Of a stretch of DNA of 64,000 bases, positions 34,501-45,264 are shown in pieces (position 1 is the stretch's first letter; the number at the start of each line of letters is the position of its first letter). The notes below the pieces were generated by a model. It made no database searches. It was not told the origin of the DNA and saw only the letters and a program-made list of their open reading frames with translations. This DNA comes from Edaphochlamys debaryana (lineage: Eukaryota > Chlorophyta > Chlorophyceae > Chlamydomonadales), in contig JAEHOE010000060.1 in the NCBI GenBank assembly GCA_016858145.1, forward strand, positions 648,509 to 712,508. The letters run 5' to 3'. A program made the translations under genes and the position numbers.

Positions 34501-35131
34501 CTGCCGCCACCGCCGCCGGGCTGCTGACGCCGGGCCGCCGTAACGCCCGCTCCAATGCGCCGCCATCGGCCGCCGCCACCCAAGCCACTTCATCCGTCGC
34601 CACCACACATGCGCCCTGCAGTGGAACCGCCACCGCCGCTGGGTCCGCTTGTCGTTGCGCCGCCGCCGGGTCTGCCGCTGCCGCCGCCGCTGGGTCTGCA
34701 GCCGCCGCCGCGCAGTGCCGGAGCGCCGTCAGGTGCGCCGCGAAGGCCAGAGCCTCCCGCGGCCACACGCTGTTGTACGGCAGCAGCTCTGCCTCCGTCA
34801 GCTCCACCTCCTCTGCCTCCGTCGGTGTCGCTGCCCCGCCGCTGCCGTCGACGCGCCGCCGCCGGTAGCTCCACAGGCACAGCGGCCCCTCGTTACCTCT
34901 GCTGCCTCCGCCGCCACTGACGCCGCCGCCGCCACTGCTGCCGCCGCCGCTGCACTCGCCCACGCGCAGCACCGTCCCAAAGTGGCGCAGCAGCACAGCG
35001 GGCAGCGACCGCTGGTGGCTCCCGCCGCCACTGCCGCCGCCGCTGGGCGCATCGCCAGCGGCCCCTCCTGCGCGGCCTCGCGCGGAGCTCACCACTGCAG
35101 CCGCGACCGGGAGCGGCGCGGCTGCGAGCAG

Positions 35132-35164
<33 letters not shown>

Positions 35165-35224
35165 GAGCGCGAGGAGCGCCGCTGCGGCGCTGCCGCGAGC
35201 GGAGGCAGCGGGTGCCGTCGCCAT
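31504..35224 (-). CDS. DUF707 family protein, type II membrane or secreted
   Basis: Nine minus-strand exons join in phase: 35224-33713, 33543-33451, 33323-33111, 32896-32798, 32665-32583, 32450-32403, 32237-32159, 31973-31908, 31758-31504, giving 815 residues. Residues 12-38 are a strong hydrophobic helix just after the ATG, a signal anchor. A 450-residue low-complexity region follows. The conserved domain starts near 495 with FLLFTCAGDR and SFDLLVAYYG. It contains WDDDL (596-600), LWLAQPSLKHGSK, FVENNAPVF and MGWGVDYAY (about 682-690), the pattern I associate with plant DUF707 proteins. The acidic triplet resembles the DxD motif of glycosyltransferases, so a Golgi transferase role is possible but unproven. 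The fifth intron starts with GC (CAG/GCACGT); using GC restores FRLVELMDS and the frame, while reading through gives a stop. Residues after CPE at the C-terminus look unstructured. Confidence 0.8.
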
Positions 35225-35389
35225 TCGGTCCAGTCCGCGAGGGGAGCTACCAGAGCTTTCAGGGCTTTCAGATTCGCTCTGTGGCTGCGACCCACCGAGG
35301 CTCTGCACGCGCTGCCTCGCGCGGACGGGCTCGCCGCGGTATGGCTTGAGCAGATGGCCCCTCTGGCAAGGGGCGAACGTGTCTTGCAC

Positions 35390-35394
35390 TTACA
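35390..35394 (-). terminator. Polyadenylation signal TGTAA of the TauE/SafE gene
   Basis: TTACA on the plus strand, about 250 bases after the stop at 35645. It lies only 166 bases before the start codon of the next minus-strand gene (35224), so the two genes are tightly packed. Confidence 0.5.
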
Positions 35395-35644
35395 GCGGCA
35401 CCGCTCAAGTTGCCCCGGGCCGCACCCCATTCCGCCTTCGGTCTCCGGCCGCCCCTCCTTCACTCCCCTCCACTCCTCGCCCGGCAACTCCCACCTTTTC
35501 AGCTTCTCTCCCCCCCCTCTGCTCCTCACTCCCCCACCACTCTTTCTGCAACTCAATCCTGCCCCCTCTCTCCGTCGCTCCCTCCTCTCCCTCTCCTCTC
35601 CCGTCCCCGCCCTCTGTGCCCCTTCCTTCCCCAGATCCCCGCCC

Positions 35645-38222
35645 TCACGCCGGCCCCTTGGCCAGCCCCGCCGCCGACGCGAACAGCAGGCCGCAGCACA
35701 CCAGCATGAGCCCCACCAGCACCCGCGAGAAGCCGCGGCGGTCCAGGCGGTGCGCGGCGGCGTTGCCGGCGGCGATGCCCGCCATGTTGACGGCGGCGTA
35801 GGCGGCGTAGAGGACCACTGGGGGGGTTAGGTCGTGGTGGGGGGTGCAGTGGAGGGGTGAAGGAGGGGGGATGGAGGGGTGAGTGAGGAAGGGGGAGTGG
35901 GCGGGGCGGGGGTGCGGGTAGGTGCGGTGGGTCCACAAGAGGTCCGCGTCGCTGGCACCCTAGGTGGGCAGAGGTGTGGAGCTCGGCGCTGGCGCCCGGA
36001 CTTCCCCTCCGGCAAATCCCTTTGCCCCCTTTCACCCCCGCTCACGGTAGTCCCTCCTGAAGACGCCCATGGTGACGTAGTAGATGACACGGGGCTGAGG
36101 GGGTGGAGGTTAGAGGGTGGGGCAAAGGGTGAAAAGGCATGGGGCAGGGTCGGGGCACAAGGCAGAGGAACGCTCGGTACCGTACCTCTAGATAACGGAG
36201 CAAGACAGGGAGCCGGTCACGGGGACCCCCCCCCTCGCACCTGTATGACGTTGCACACGGCGTTGGTGCCCCTCACAACGTCCTTGTGCGTCTCCAGCTT
36301 CTCGTACAGCAGCATCAGCGGGGGGCCGCCAATACCAGTCATGCCTGGAGGGGGGCACGGAGGCACGGCAGAAACATTTCGAGGACAGGGAAGGCGGCGC
36401 GCATTACCCAAGCAGCAGCTCTCCCACCCTGACTTGTCCTTTCCTTCCCCCAGCACCAACAGTCCCCGACCGCGGCTCACCCCCCATGACGCCGCTGGCG
36501 AACGCCGCCACCGACCCCAGCGCCACCACCCGCCGGCTCTCGCGCCAATCGTGCTGCGTCGCCCACGCCCGCAGCCTTGTGACTAGCCGGGCGCAGCGGC
36601 CCCGGCCTGCTGCCCCCCCGGGCGGGCCGCAGCCGGCCGTCGCAGAGGGTTCCCAGGCGAAAGACGAGCAGCCGGGGTCATTGGTGCCGTTGCCGTCGCC
36701 TATTGACGGGGCGCTTAAGAGGGGTAAGGTGTCGAGGCCCGTCCCTGTGGTGCCCTCCTCCTTCCCAGCTGAAGCACCATCTGAGGCGCTTCCGCCAATG
36801 AGTCCAGCCGGCCGCTGGGCTGCGACCCCAGAAGCCCCGGCAAGGTCCGCAGAGCCGCCGAGCAGCGGCTGGGTGGCCGCTTCAGGCTCCGTGAAGCCAC
36901 CCCCTCGAGCCCCCCCGTAGCCTTCGCCCCCGCTTCCGTAAGCACTGGAGCCGTGCGGTCCTTCCCCGGGGTCAAGGGCATCCACTCGTGGGGCTGGGGG
37001 CGCGGACGCCGCCCAGCTGTGAGCTCCTCGTTCAGGGGGTGGAAGAAGCGGGTCGGTCCCCGCCTCGTCCACCGAGCATCGGCGGAAGTCCAAGGACAGG
37101 TCCGCCGCAGTGCGGGGCGAGGGTGAGGGACCGGACCCTGCTCCGTCGTCGGAGGCGGTGCACACGCGGGGCTTGGCACGCCCCGTCGTGCTGTCGTCCT
37201 CCGCCGGCCCTGCTCCGTCCGCCCCCCCTAGGCTGACCAGCGCGGCCGCATCCCCGCGCACATCCACCCCCGCTCGGTACCTTGTCTCCATCTCTTCCAT
37301 CTTGCCCGCCTCTGCTCCGTCGCAAGACCCTAATGCGGCTGCAGCTGGCGTCGCCGCTCCTGCCCCTCCCGTATCGGCAGCACTCGCCCCGGCCCTGGCC
37401 CCGGCAGCTTCCTCCACCTCCGCCGCCTCCGCCATGGCCACCATGCTGAGCCCGCTGCGGCTGCGCCAGGAGGCCCGCGCGGAGGCCAGTACGGCACTCA
37501 GCTGCTCGTGGCCCCGTACGTGTACGAAGATGACTACGCACAGCACGCAGCCCATGACTAACTCCACGATGCGGGGGTCCAGCCCCGTCAGCAGCGCCGC
37601 CCCCACGGGTGCGCCTCCCATCTGTGGCAGCGGCAGGAGCAGAAGCAACAGAGGTGGAGCAGGGTTGGAACGCAAAGGTTCCACCACACCTGCACCCGAC
37701 GTTTCACCCCTTCCAAGGATGCCACCAGTCCTGGGACGCTGCCAGCCCCGCCCCTCCCCACATGTCCCCCACCGTGAAGGCCAGGATGGTGACCACGAGC
37801 CGCCAGTCCGCCGTGTCGTGGGCCTTAGTCATAAGCAGCAGCGGGATGCCGCAGGACAGACCACCCACGCACTCGGCCGCCACCGCCTGCTGCAGCGGCC
37901 CCGCATTGACGCCCGCGGCCGTGAAGGCCACCCACACCAGCAGGTTCAGGATGGCGGCCCCAAAGCCGGTGACACCCTGGGGTTAAAGAAGTTGAATGAG
38001 AGAGGTACACGTTGGGTGAAAAAAGTGCAGGGAGAGCGACAGGGTTTGGGCCACGCGTTGGGGTGGGAGTGGATGGGTTGGAGGGTGCGGGATGGGCATG
38101 GGCACGTCGCAAGTCGGTGGTCGCGCAGCCGCACGCGAACTGAGAGCAATGCTACTTACCCGTACAATGCCACCGGCCAGCGCGCCAAGGCAGAGCGCCA
38201 CATAGACGCTCGCCGCAGGCAT
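35645..38222 (-). CDS. TauE/SafE family permease with a long internal loop
   Basis: Six minus-strand exons join in phase: 38222-38160, 37976-37773, 37621-36481, 36344-36241, 36094-36046, 35817-35645, giving 577 residues. TauE/SafE proteins are eight-helix permeases in two halves, linked to export of sulfite and other sulfur anions. The first half has GVTGFGAAILNLLVW (22-36) and further helices up to VMGCVLCVVIFVHV. The second half has GIGGPPLMLLYEKL (473-486), VVLYAAYAAVNMAGIAAG and VLVGLMLVCCGLLF. The two glycine motifs mark the family. Between the halves about 300 residues of Ala/Gly/Ser/Pro-rich, acidic sequence are inserted, nearly all in exon 3 (roughly residues 130-435). The start at 38222 is the only good ATG before the first helix. 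Substrate unknown. Confidence 0.85.
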
Positions 38223-39078
38223 CGGGCTGTCTCCTTTTCGCCAGCCCGGCCACTGCTCGCACTTCAACAGCTATACTATAGCATCACATGTGACATGGCT
38301 GAGTGCATTATGGGATGTGGGGTTGGTCGGCACAATTGCTACATGCAGCCGCGCGAGCGAGCGCCGCAGAAACACATGCAAGGGTCTGAAATTTGTAAGC
38401 ACATTTAAAAGTTGGGAATGTGTGTGAAGACAGGCACAGCTTTGCGGCGACGCGGTCGTGGGGGTTCGTGCGGCCGTAACCGGCGGCGGTCGGGCCGCTG
38501 CTGTGACGCGCCTCCCCGCCTCCCCCGCTGGGCACTAGACTGTCAACGCACAATTTCCTCGGTGCTGCCTCGTGGCAAAATACGTCAAGGTTCACATCCC
38601 CGAGGAACTCAGGAAGTCCTTGCACGTCCGCCTCCTGGGAGGTCGGGAAACGGAGGAGTCGCGCCCGCCCAGGCCTGCACCACCACCCGTGTCCAGCGAT
38701 TCAGCCCCCCACCGCTTGCCTTTCTACTAATGATAGCGCGCCTAACCTCGACATCGAGTGCTTGCCCCATCCTGCAATCCCACGTTCCCAAACCACATCC
38801 CGCCTGTCAGGAACGTCTGCGCCGTGCGAGGGCCAGCCCCATCCTGCAAGCCCCCATTCCTGTCAGCGCCTGTCTACCCCACTACCGTATGGGGCCACGC
38901 TCCAGTCTGCGCGCACCTGCGAACACAGAGCGGCACCTCATCACAGCGCCCTCTGCCCTCTGCCTCCTGCTTTCCTCCCCGTCGCTCGTGCCCGCGACCA
39001 CCACTCTCACGCGCTGCCCACCCGCCGTCACCCGCCTCCCTCACAGCCACCCCACCGGCCCTCACCTCCACCACCTCC
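38223..39078. other. Intergenic
   Basis: No gene recognised. GCTATAGTATAGC (38268-38281), a small palindrome about 50 bases upstream of the permease ATG, could act as its TATA element on the minus strand. The right part is likely the 3' region of the PEX5-like locus. Confidence 0.35.
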
Positions 39079-40377
39079 TCACAGCAGCGGCAGCGCCTTC
39101 TGCAGCGCGGCCATGTCCCTTGCGTCCACCGCCCCCATCAGCTCCATGCGGCCCCCGCAGGCCAGCGAGGTGCGCAGGTAGCCCCACACGTGCTCAGCGC
39201 CTGGGGGCGAGGGCGGGTGGAATGGGTGGATGGGTGGACGGGTAAGTACCAGTAGCTAGGTACGCAATTGGTGAGGTGAGCAATCGCAGCTGCTGGTTGT
39301 TGTCCGTAGCACAGGTCCGTAGCACAGCCCCCAGCTCCGACCCCTTCCGTTCCCCCACCCCACCCCCGTACCCGCGTTGAGCCCCACGCCGCCACGTAGA
39401 ATGCCGCCGATCGGTCGTAGTCCCCAAGGTTGGCGTACGATATGCCCATGTTGGTCCAGGCGCGCATGTAGTTGGGCTTGAGTTGAAGGGCCTTTGAGGG
39501 TGTGGGGAAGGGGAGGGGGATGACGCGGTCGGGATTCATGAGAGGGGGGGAAGTTCGCGGAGGCTGAGGGCGAGGGAGGGCGCTGATCACGTGTCAGGCC
39601 CCAACGACCCCCCTTCCGGGAGGCGAGTCTCAAACTAAACCCTCCCGCCCTTCCTCTTGCTCCTCCCCGCACCCCCTATCCCCCCCACCTGGTTGAACTC
39701 CTGTGTCCAGGCCCCCGCCTCCCCTTCCCGCCATGCGGCCTCCAGCTGCTCCTGCGGTCAGGATAACACATGCAGGGGCGGTCTGGGTGCAGAGACCCAT
39801 CCAATGCTCGGGAACCCCGCCCAGGGCTTCCCGGCCGCGCACGGGCCTTCGGTCAAGCTGTCAGCCTTCGCCTGTCGCCCCCACTCCCCACTTGAATGCC
39901 GCCCCCACCCCCCATGGAAGCGCCGGCCCCCACCCCCCTCCAGCCTGCCCACCCAGCCCTGGCTAGGCGGCGGCGACGGAGGCGGAGTCCGAGGGGCCGG
40001 GGCCGGGCTGCGGGGCGAGATAAGGGAGGCCGGCAGTGGAGGTTGAGGGGAGCAGGTTGGATTGGCCGGGCGCATGGGACGAGGGAGTGGGGTGGGCAAC
40101 GACCAGGAGCTCGGTGCGGGTGGGGGCGGGCTGGCAGACACGGCCTCGGGACAGCTAGGGTGGGGGTCCTGAAGAGTCTTGCAGGAGTAATGGTATGGCT
40201 TGCCTAGGAGGGACGCGGAGAGAGTCGGCCCCGGTGAAGCCCCTAGCGGCCTTGCCATGTCACGCTCACCGCTTGCTGAGCGAACTCCGCCGCCCACCCC
40301 GCCGGCCCCGCCGTGGTCCCCTGCTGAGCGGTGAACTCGCTGGCCCATGCGCCCGCCTGCGGCCCCGCCTCAACCAC
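39079..40377 (-). pseudogene. PEX5: Truncated, frameshifted PEX5 (peroxisomal import receptor)
   Basis: PEX5 binds the C-terminal SKL-type signal of matrix proteins through seven TPRs and docks at the peroxisome through N-terminal WxxxF/Y motifs. Four minus-strand exons remain. Exon 40377-40270 has WASEF and WAAEF; 39751-39689 has WTQEF. Exon 39491-39372 is the last TPR (ALQLKPNYMRAWTNMGISYA), and 39200-39079 is the C-terminal helix (AEHVWGYLRTSLACGGRMEL). Only 197 bases separate the WTQEF exon from the last TPR exon, so the earlier TPRs are missing. The 120-base TPR exon lacks one base: after FYVAA the frame shifts, while the splice phase of the last exon (two leading bases) fits only a 121-base exon. 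In the present frame a stop comes at 39140-39138. No N-terminal start exon is found before the repeat array at 41240. This looks like a dead partial copy; an assembly deletion is the alternative. Confidence 0.75.
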
Positions 40378-41239
40378 CTGGCAACAGGGGAGGGGAAGGG
40401 GGAGGAACATGGGCGAAGAAAGGGGCGTCAGGGGCAGTTTGCTGACAATTGGACAGCTGAGAATAGCTCCGGGGGCCCGTCGCACTGTTGTACCTTCCGC
40501 ATAAGCTCACCCTTAATCGTAACAGCGCGCGCAGTATCGGTAGCGAAGAACGGTCGATGTCGGGGCCAGGCTCCAGGGACATGGAAGGCTGAGCGCGGCC
40601 TGGGCGTCAGCCGCGGTAGGGAAGCGGGTGGCGGAGCAAGATTCAGCCTCACAGTTCGGAGTGCTGAGGGGGCGGGTTGATCAAAGACAACGGGGCGTAG
40701 TGCCGCGGGGGGGCGGGGACGAGGTCGCGTGCGGGTTGTGTCGGACAGCCCTTGACAGCCAGGGCAACCAGACGACCGCACAGAATCGATGTCCATACAC
40801 GCACCACCGCAAGCGTTTTGCACTTCGATGGCTCCGCGTGGCTCCGCGTAGCAGGACTCTCGCGTGCTGCAAGCATGCTCTGAAATAACAGGCGCCCGCC
40901 CCCTATCTACGCAGTATGTATCATTTATGATGCACAGAACACTGCGAGAAGATCTATGGCAAGCGGCGGGCAGCCGAACGTGGAATGGTTGCATCGCAAG
41001 CTCGGCACACGCTTGGCCGCTCCAGGATCTGGACTGCTGCCCTTTGATAAAACTGGTGCTAGGCAGGCTTGTAATGGCGGGTTGCGCTGCAAGAGGACCA
41101 TGCGCAGGTGTGAAGCCGCGCGTCGCTTGATAGCCGTTGCTTCATCCTGTGGTGGTTTCATAGCAAAAGGGTCCTAGCGTGAAAGCGGTAAGGACTCTGT
41201 AGCTGCTGCGCGCTGGGCTGCGTCCCGCACGCAGCACAC
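40378..41239. other. Left flank of the 2,761-bp array
   Basis: No gene recognised. The expected upstream exons of the PEX5-like locus are not seen here. The array starts abruptly at 41240 after CCGCACGCAGCACAC. Confidence 0.45.
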
Positions 41240-41638
41240 GGGCCCGGTTGACTTGTCATTGAACACCGTGCCCCGCGCCATCAAAGTTTTCAACATATGC
41301 CTCGCCCACTTCCCCCTCTCCTGCCCCACGGCCCCTGCTGGGGCTGCCGCGTCTCCCCAACGCTTGTAACAAGCCCTGTCTTGCAGGACTTCCCAAGCGC
41401 TTGCTGCGGCGGGCCCCAGCGGTTGTCGGCAGGGCCATGGGTTGTGACGGCCCACACGGCAGCTGCCACTGCCAGTATGCGACCAAGGCGTTTTGCCGTC
41501 AGCTGGGAAGTTGGTTTGGATTGCCCCAGGAGCGGATCCATCTCTTACGCCGTTGACGGCATGGATCCTGCAGTTGGGGCAAGGGTGGGCGGGGCGGGGG
41601 ATGTGGGGGCTTGAAGGCGGGTGCGTGTCATAGGTGTG
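41240..41638 (-). pseudogene. 5' fragment of the transposase-like gene
   Basis: The leftmost unit keeps only the 5' part of the first exon region; everything after GTVFNDKSTGP is cut off at the array edge. It carries the substitutions that set unit 1 apart. Confidence 0.6.
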
Positions 41639-42503
41639 TCATGGGCAAACCACCCGCCCACCTGCCTCGCGCCCACCTGTGTGATAAGAGTGAGCACGTC
41701 TGACGGTTTCGGTTAACTCGTTGTGAGGCCCGTGGCGCCAGTTGCCTGTGTGAGCGCGAGTAAAGGAAGCCGAGTTGGGTACATCGCGTGCGTCAGAAGG
41801 GCGCGGCGCGCAACGCCTGCAAATTGCGATGCGTACCCGGGCCTTGGGCGCCTGTTAAGCCGGGCGCGTATCGGGAAAGCACTAATCGCTGCTTTGACTC
41901 CTACTGCAGAAGCCACTACGGTCGACAGCTCTGCCCGAAACTTCGGTGGAAGTCGGGCCGAGCGGCCAATGTCTGGGGACGCATCGTTGGGGTCGGCTCT
42001 GGGTCCTCCTCAAGATCAGCGAAGCTTAATGCAGGTATGTGGCTTTGGGTTGGGTAAAGCGTGCATGACCCAGAGCGGGTCTTGCCCACTCGGAAGGCCG
42101 CACCAACCACGCGCGGCCGCAACCCTGGGCCAGGCATCGCGGCAGTTCCCCGACCGCGCCCCCCCGACACCAGACGCATTTCGCGGCTGCGCAATGTGCA
42201 AATCGTATCACTATGCCATTACCCTTAATCCCCCCGCCCCCCCGTACGAATCAGCTTTGCCTTCACTGCAACTCATTGACATCAACATGCGTCGCTGGCT
42301 CAATCCTGGCATTCTTGCACACCAGCTAGCAAGCCTAGGCGTGCCCCCCAGCAATCGGCCCCTCACGCGAGAGCACCATCATCGCTCATGTTCTCAGTCT
42401 TGACACTCAAACCCCAGTACAAACCGTAGCAGGCTCCCCATCCACCCTTCCTTGCGCTTCACCTGCATGCCCCCTTGCCTGCCCCTCCCCAGGCCCGTCC
42501 TCC

Positions 42504-44057
42504 TCAGCGGTACGCCTTCTCGGGGTAGTCCCCGTCCTCTGCCAGGATGGCGGGCAGCGTCGTGCCGAGCAGCCACTTCACGGCCTTCAGGCACCACTCC
42601 TTGGTGAGCACGGCCACAAAGATTCTCTGCGGCTCGTCGGTGTACGCGGACAGCGGGTCGTAGGGTGTGTGCCCAAGCCGCTTCGCCTCGGCAGCGAGCC
42701 ACGTCGCACGCGTGTCGATGAACTGCTGCAGCCTGCATGTTATCAGTGCGTGGCTTCACATGCAGCAGGGGCAAACAAGCAGGGGCAAGGGGCAGGGGGG
42801 AAGGGGCGCGGCATAGGGTGTTTAGGCGGCAAGAGAGGGTCGTGGGTTACGGCCGTGGTGGTTTGACCACGTTGTGTCACAGGCCACCCCTGCACAGCGT
42901 CCTGGTGCGCCTGCCCGTAATGCCTATGCCCCGTCTTACCTAGTCACGATGACGTTGTGCATGTCCCCACTCCAAGGGGGCAGGTGGGTCACGACGTTGG
43001 GGGTGAGGCGCGCCCTTCCACATGTCCAGCTCTCCGTGGCACTTACGTTGATACTGGCATTGTCGTACGACCAGATGGGCGTGCACGCCACACCAGCCGC
43101 CTGGCACTTTGCTGCATACACCTCGTACACGTCCCCAATAAAGTCCGCCACCTCCTCCCCCGTAGGTCCATTGGCCTTCCGCACCGGCCTGCCGTCCCCT
43201 TCTTGCGGAGGGAGGAGGGGTGGAAGCTGCCCGTGGTCCAGGCTTTGTAGTTTTTGGACTTGACGGGCGGGGTCTTGGCGTCAAGCCAGATCACGTCGTA
43301 CGCCCATTTCTGTGGGTGGGAGGGTTGGAAGGGACCAGCGGGCAGGCGGGGCTGTGATGGCGAGGCTGATTCGGGGCAGGAGCTGCACAGGCGCACGTGC
43401 CTTTGGATTGACCGACTCACCAGAACCCAGGCATTGCTCTCGTACTGTGCCTTCGCTTGCGGTAGTACGGCAGGGGCCGCTTCATGGTCGGGAGGGAACG
43501 GCACTCCGTCGTACTCCGGCATGAGTGTAACGCCTAGCATCTGGTTTTTTGCCACGCAGTTGTTCAACCACTGCTTCGCCACCTCGACCCGCTCGTCCTT
43601 CTCCTCCTGGCTCAGCACACGCCGAAACTCCACCTTAAGCACCTGCGGAGGGCAGGAGGCATGGGGCCGCGGGGGTTGCAGGTGAATAAGGTGTGAGTGC
43701 CTTGAGGCCAAGGCTTCAGTCATCCAAGGGGCCTGGCCAGCGCTTTCATCCTATCCTGCACTCCTCCATCCCCCTGGTCTGCGCAGCCGCCCACACGCCC
43801 CTTACCTTGCGAATCAGTGGATCCTCCTGCTGCATGCGACGCCACAAGGTCTTGATGTGCACCTTGGAATCCTTCAGGATCTGGGCAATCACGGGGTGTT
43901 TCTCAGCCTGCTTCTTGGATCTAAACGGCTCTCCAGATTCAGCCTCACTCAAGAGGCAAGCTGTGCCGGCTAGCACTTGATCGTGTGTCACCTTGGGTTT
44001 GGGCCCGGTTGACTTGTCATTGAACACCGTGCCCCGCGCCATACAAGTTTTCAACAT
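42504..44057 (-). CDS. Transposase-like gene (Tc1/mariner-IS630 type), copy 1
   Basis: Four minus-strand exons: 44057-43806, 43642-43421, 43309-43047, 42725-42504. The first ATG of the open frame is at 44057, but the frame stays open to 44399 and includes CPNCRIHAVNG, so the protein may be longer. Exon 1 has a helix-turn-helix-like stretch (QAEKHPVIAQILKDSKVHIK). Exon 2 has FRRVLSQEEKDERVEVAKQW, like the segment before the first catalytic Asp in mariner transposases. Exon 3 gives IWLDAKT (first Asp) and, in another frame, IWSYDNASIN (second Asp). Exon 4 starts QFIDTRATW and has HTPYDPLSAYTDE, like the PYSPDLNPIE block. Asp to Glu spacing is 35 residues if the splice is right (DD35E). Exon 3 is 263 bases and must change frame between the two Asp motifs, so there is a frameshift or hidden intron. 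Not proven functional. Confidence 0.55.
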
Positions 44058-45264
44058 GTGCCTCGCCCACTTCCCCCTCTCCTGCCCCACGGCCCCTGCT
44101 GGGGCTGCCGCGTCTCCCCAACGCTTGTAACAAGCCCTGTCTTGCAGGACCTCCCAAGCGCTTGCTGCGGCGGGCCCCAGCGGTTGTCGGCAGGGCCATG
44201 GGTTGTGACGGCCCACACGGCAGCTGCCACTGCCAGTATGCGACCAAGGCGTTTTGCCGTCAGCTGGGAAGTTGGTTTGGATTGCTCCAGGAGCGGATCC
44301 ATCTCTTACGCCGTTGACGGCATGGATCCTGCAGTTGGGGCAAGGGTGGACGGGGCGGGGGATGTGGGGGCTTGAAGGCGGGTGCGTGTCATAGGTGTGT
44401 CATGGGCAAACCACCCGCCCACCTGCCTCGCGCCCACCTGTGTGATAAGAGTGAGCACGTCTGACGGTTTCGGTTAACTCGTTGTGAGGCCCGTGGCGCC
44501 AGTTGCCTGTGTGAGCGCGAGTAAAGGAAGCCGAGTTGGGTACATCGCGTGCGTCAGAAGGGCGCGGCGCGCAACGCCTGCAAATTGCGATGCGTACCCG
44601 GGCCTTGGGCGCCTGTTAAGCCGGGCGCGTATCGGGAAAGCACTAATCGCTGCTTTGACTCCTACTGCAGAAGCCACTACGGTCGACAGCTCTGCCCGAA
44701 ACTTCGGTGGAAGTCGGGCCGAGCGGCCAATGTCTGGGGACGCATCGTTGGGGTCGGCTCTGGGTCCTCCTCAAGATCAGCGAAGCTTAATGCAGGTATG
44801 TGGCTTTGGGTTGGGTAAAGCGTGCATGACCCAGAGCGGGTCTTGCCCACTCGGAAGGCCGCACCAACCACGCGCGGCCGCAACCCTGGGCCAGGCATCG
44901 CGGCAGTTCCCCGACCGCGCCCCCCCGACACCAGACGCATTTCGCGGCTGCGCAATGTGCAAATCGTATCACTATGCCATTACCCTTAATCCCCCCGCCC
45001 CCCCGTACGAATCAGCTTTGCCTTCACTGCAACTCATTGACATCAACATGCGTCGCTGGCTCAATCCTGGCATTCTTGCACACCAGCTAGCAAGCCTAGG
45101 CGTGCCCCCCAGCAATCGGCCCCTCACGCGAGAGCACCATCATCGCTCATGTTCTCAGTCTTGACACTCAAACCCCAGTACAAACCGTAGCAGGCTCCCC
45201 ATCCACCCTTCCTTGCGCTTCACCTGCATGCCCCCTTGCCTGCCCCTCCCCAGGCCCGTCCTCC

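Noticed and set aside
35225..35389. Upstream in-frame extension of the DUF707 protein
   Set aside because: The extension begins at GTG, not ATG. The ATG at 35224 puts the hydrophobic anchor right after the start, as expected for a signal anchor.
34422..35830. Long plus-strand frames opposite the DUF707 exon 1 and the TauE/SafE 3' end
   Set aside because: They are antisense shadows of Ala/Gly/Ser-rich minus-strand exons whose splice phases and motifs are clear.
37110..38408. 432-residue plus-strand frame over the TauE/SafE gene
   Set aside because: Antisense of the low-complexity loop exon and its upstream introns; no splice support or motif.
44484..45164. 226-residue plus-strand frame in every 2,761-bp unit
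   Set aside because: It lies opposite the region upstream of the transposase-like gene, has no recognisable motif, and its repetition only reflects the array. Possible but unsupported.
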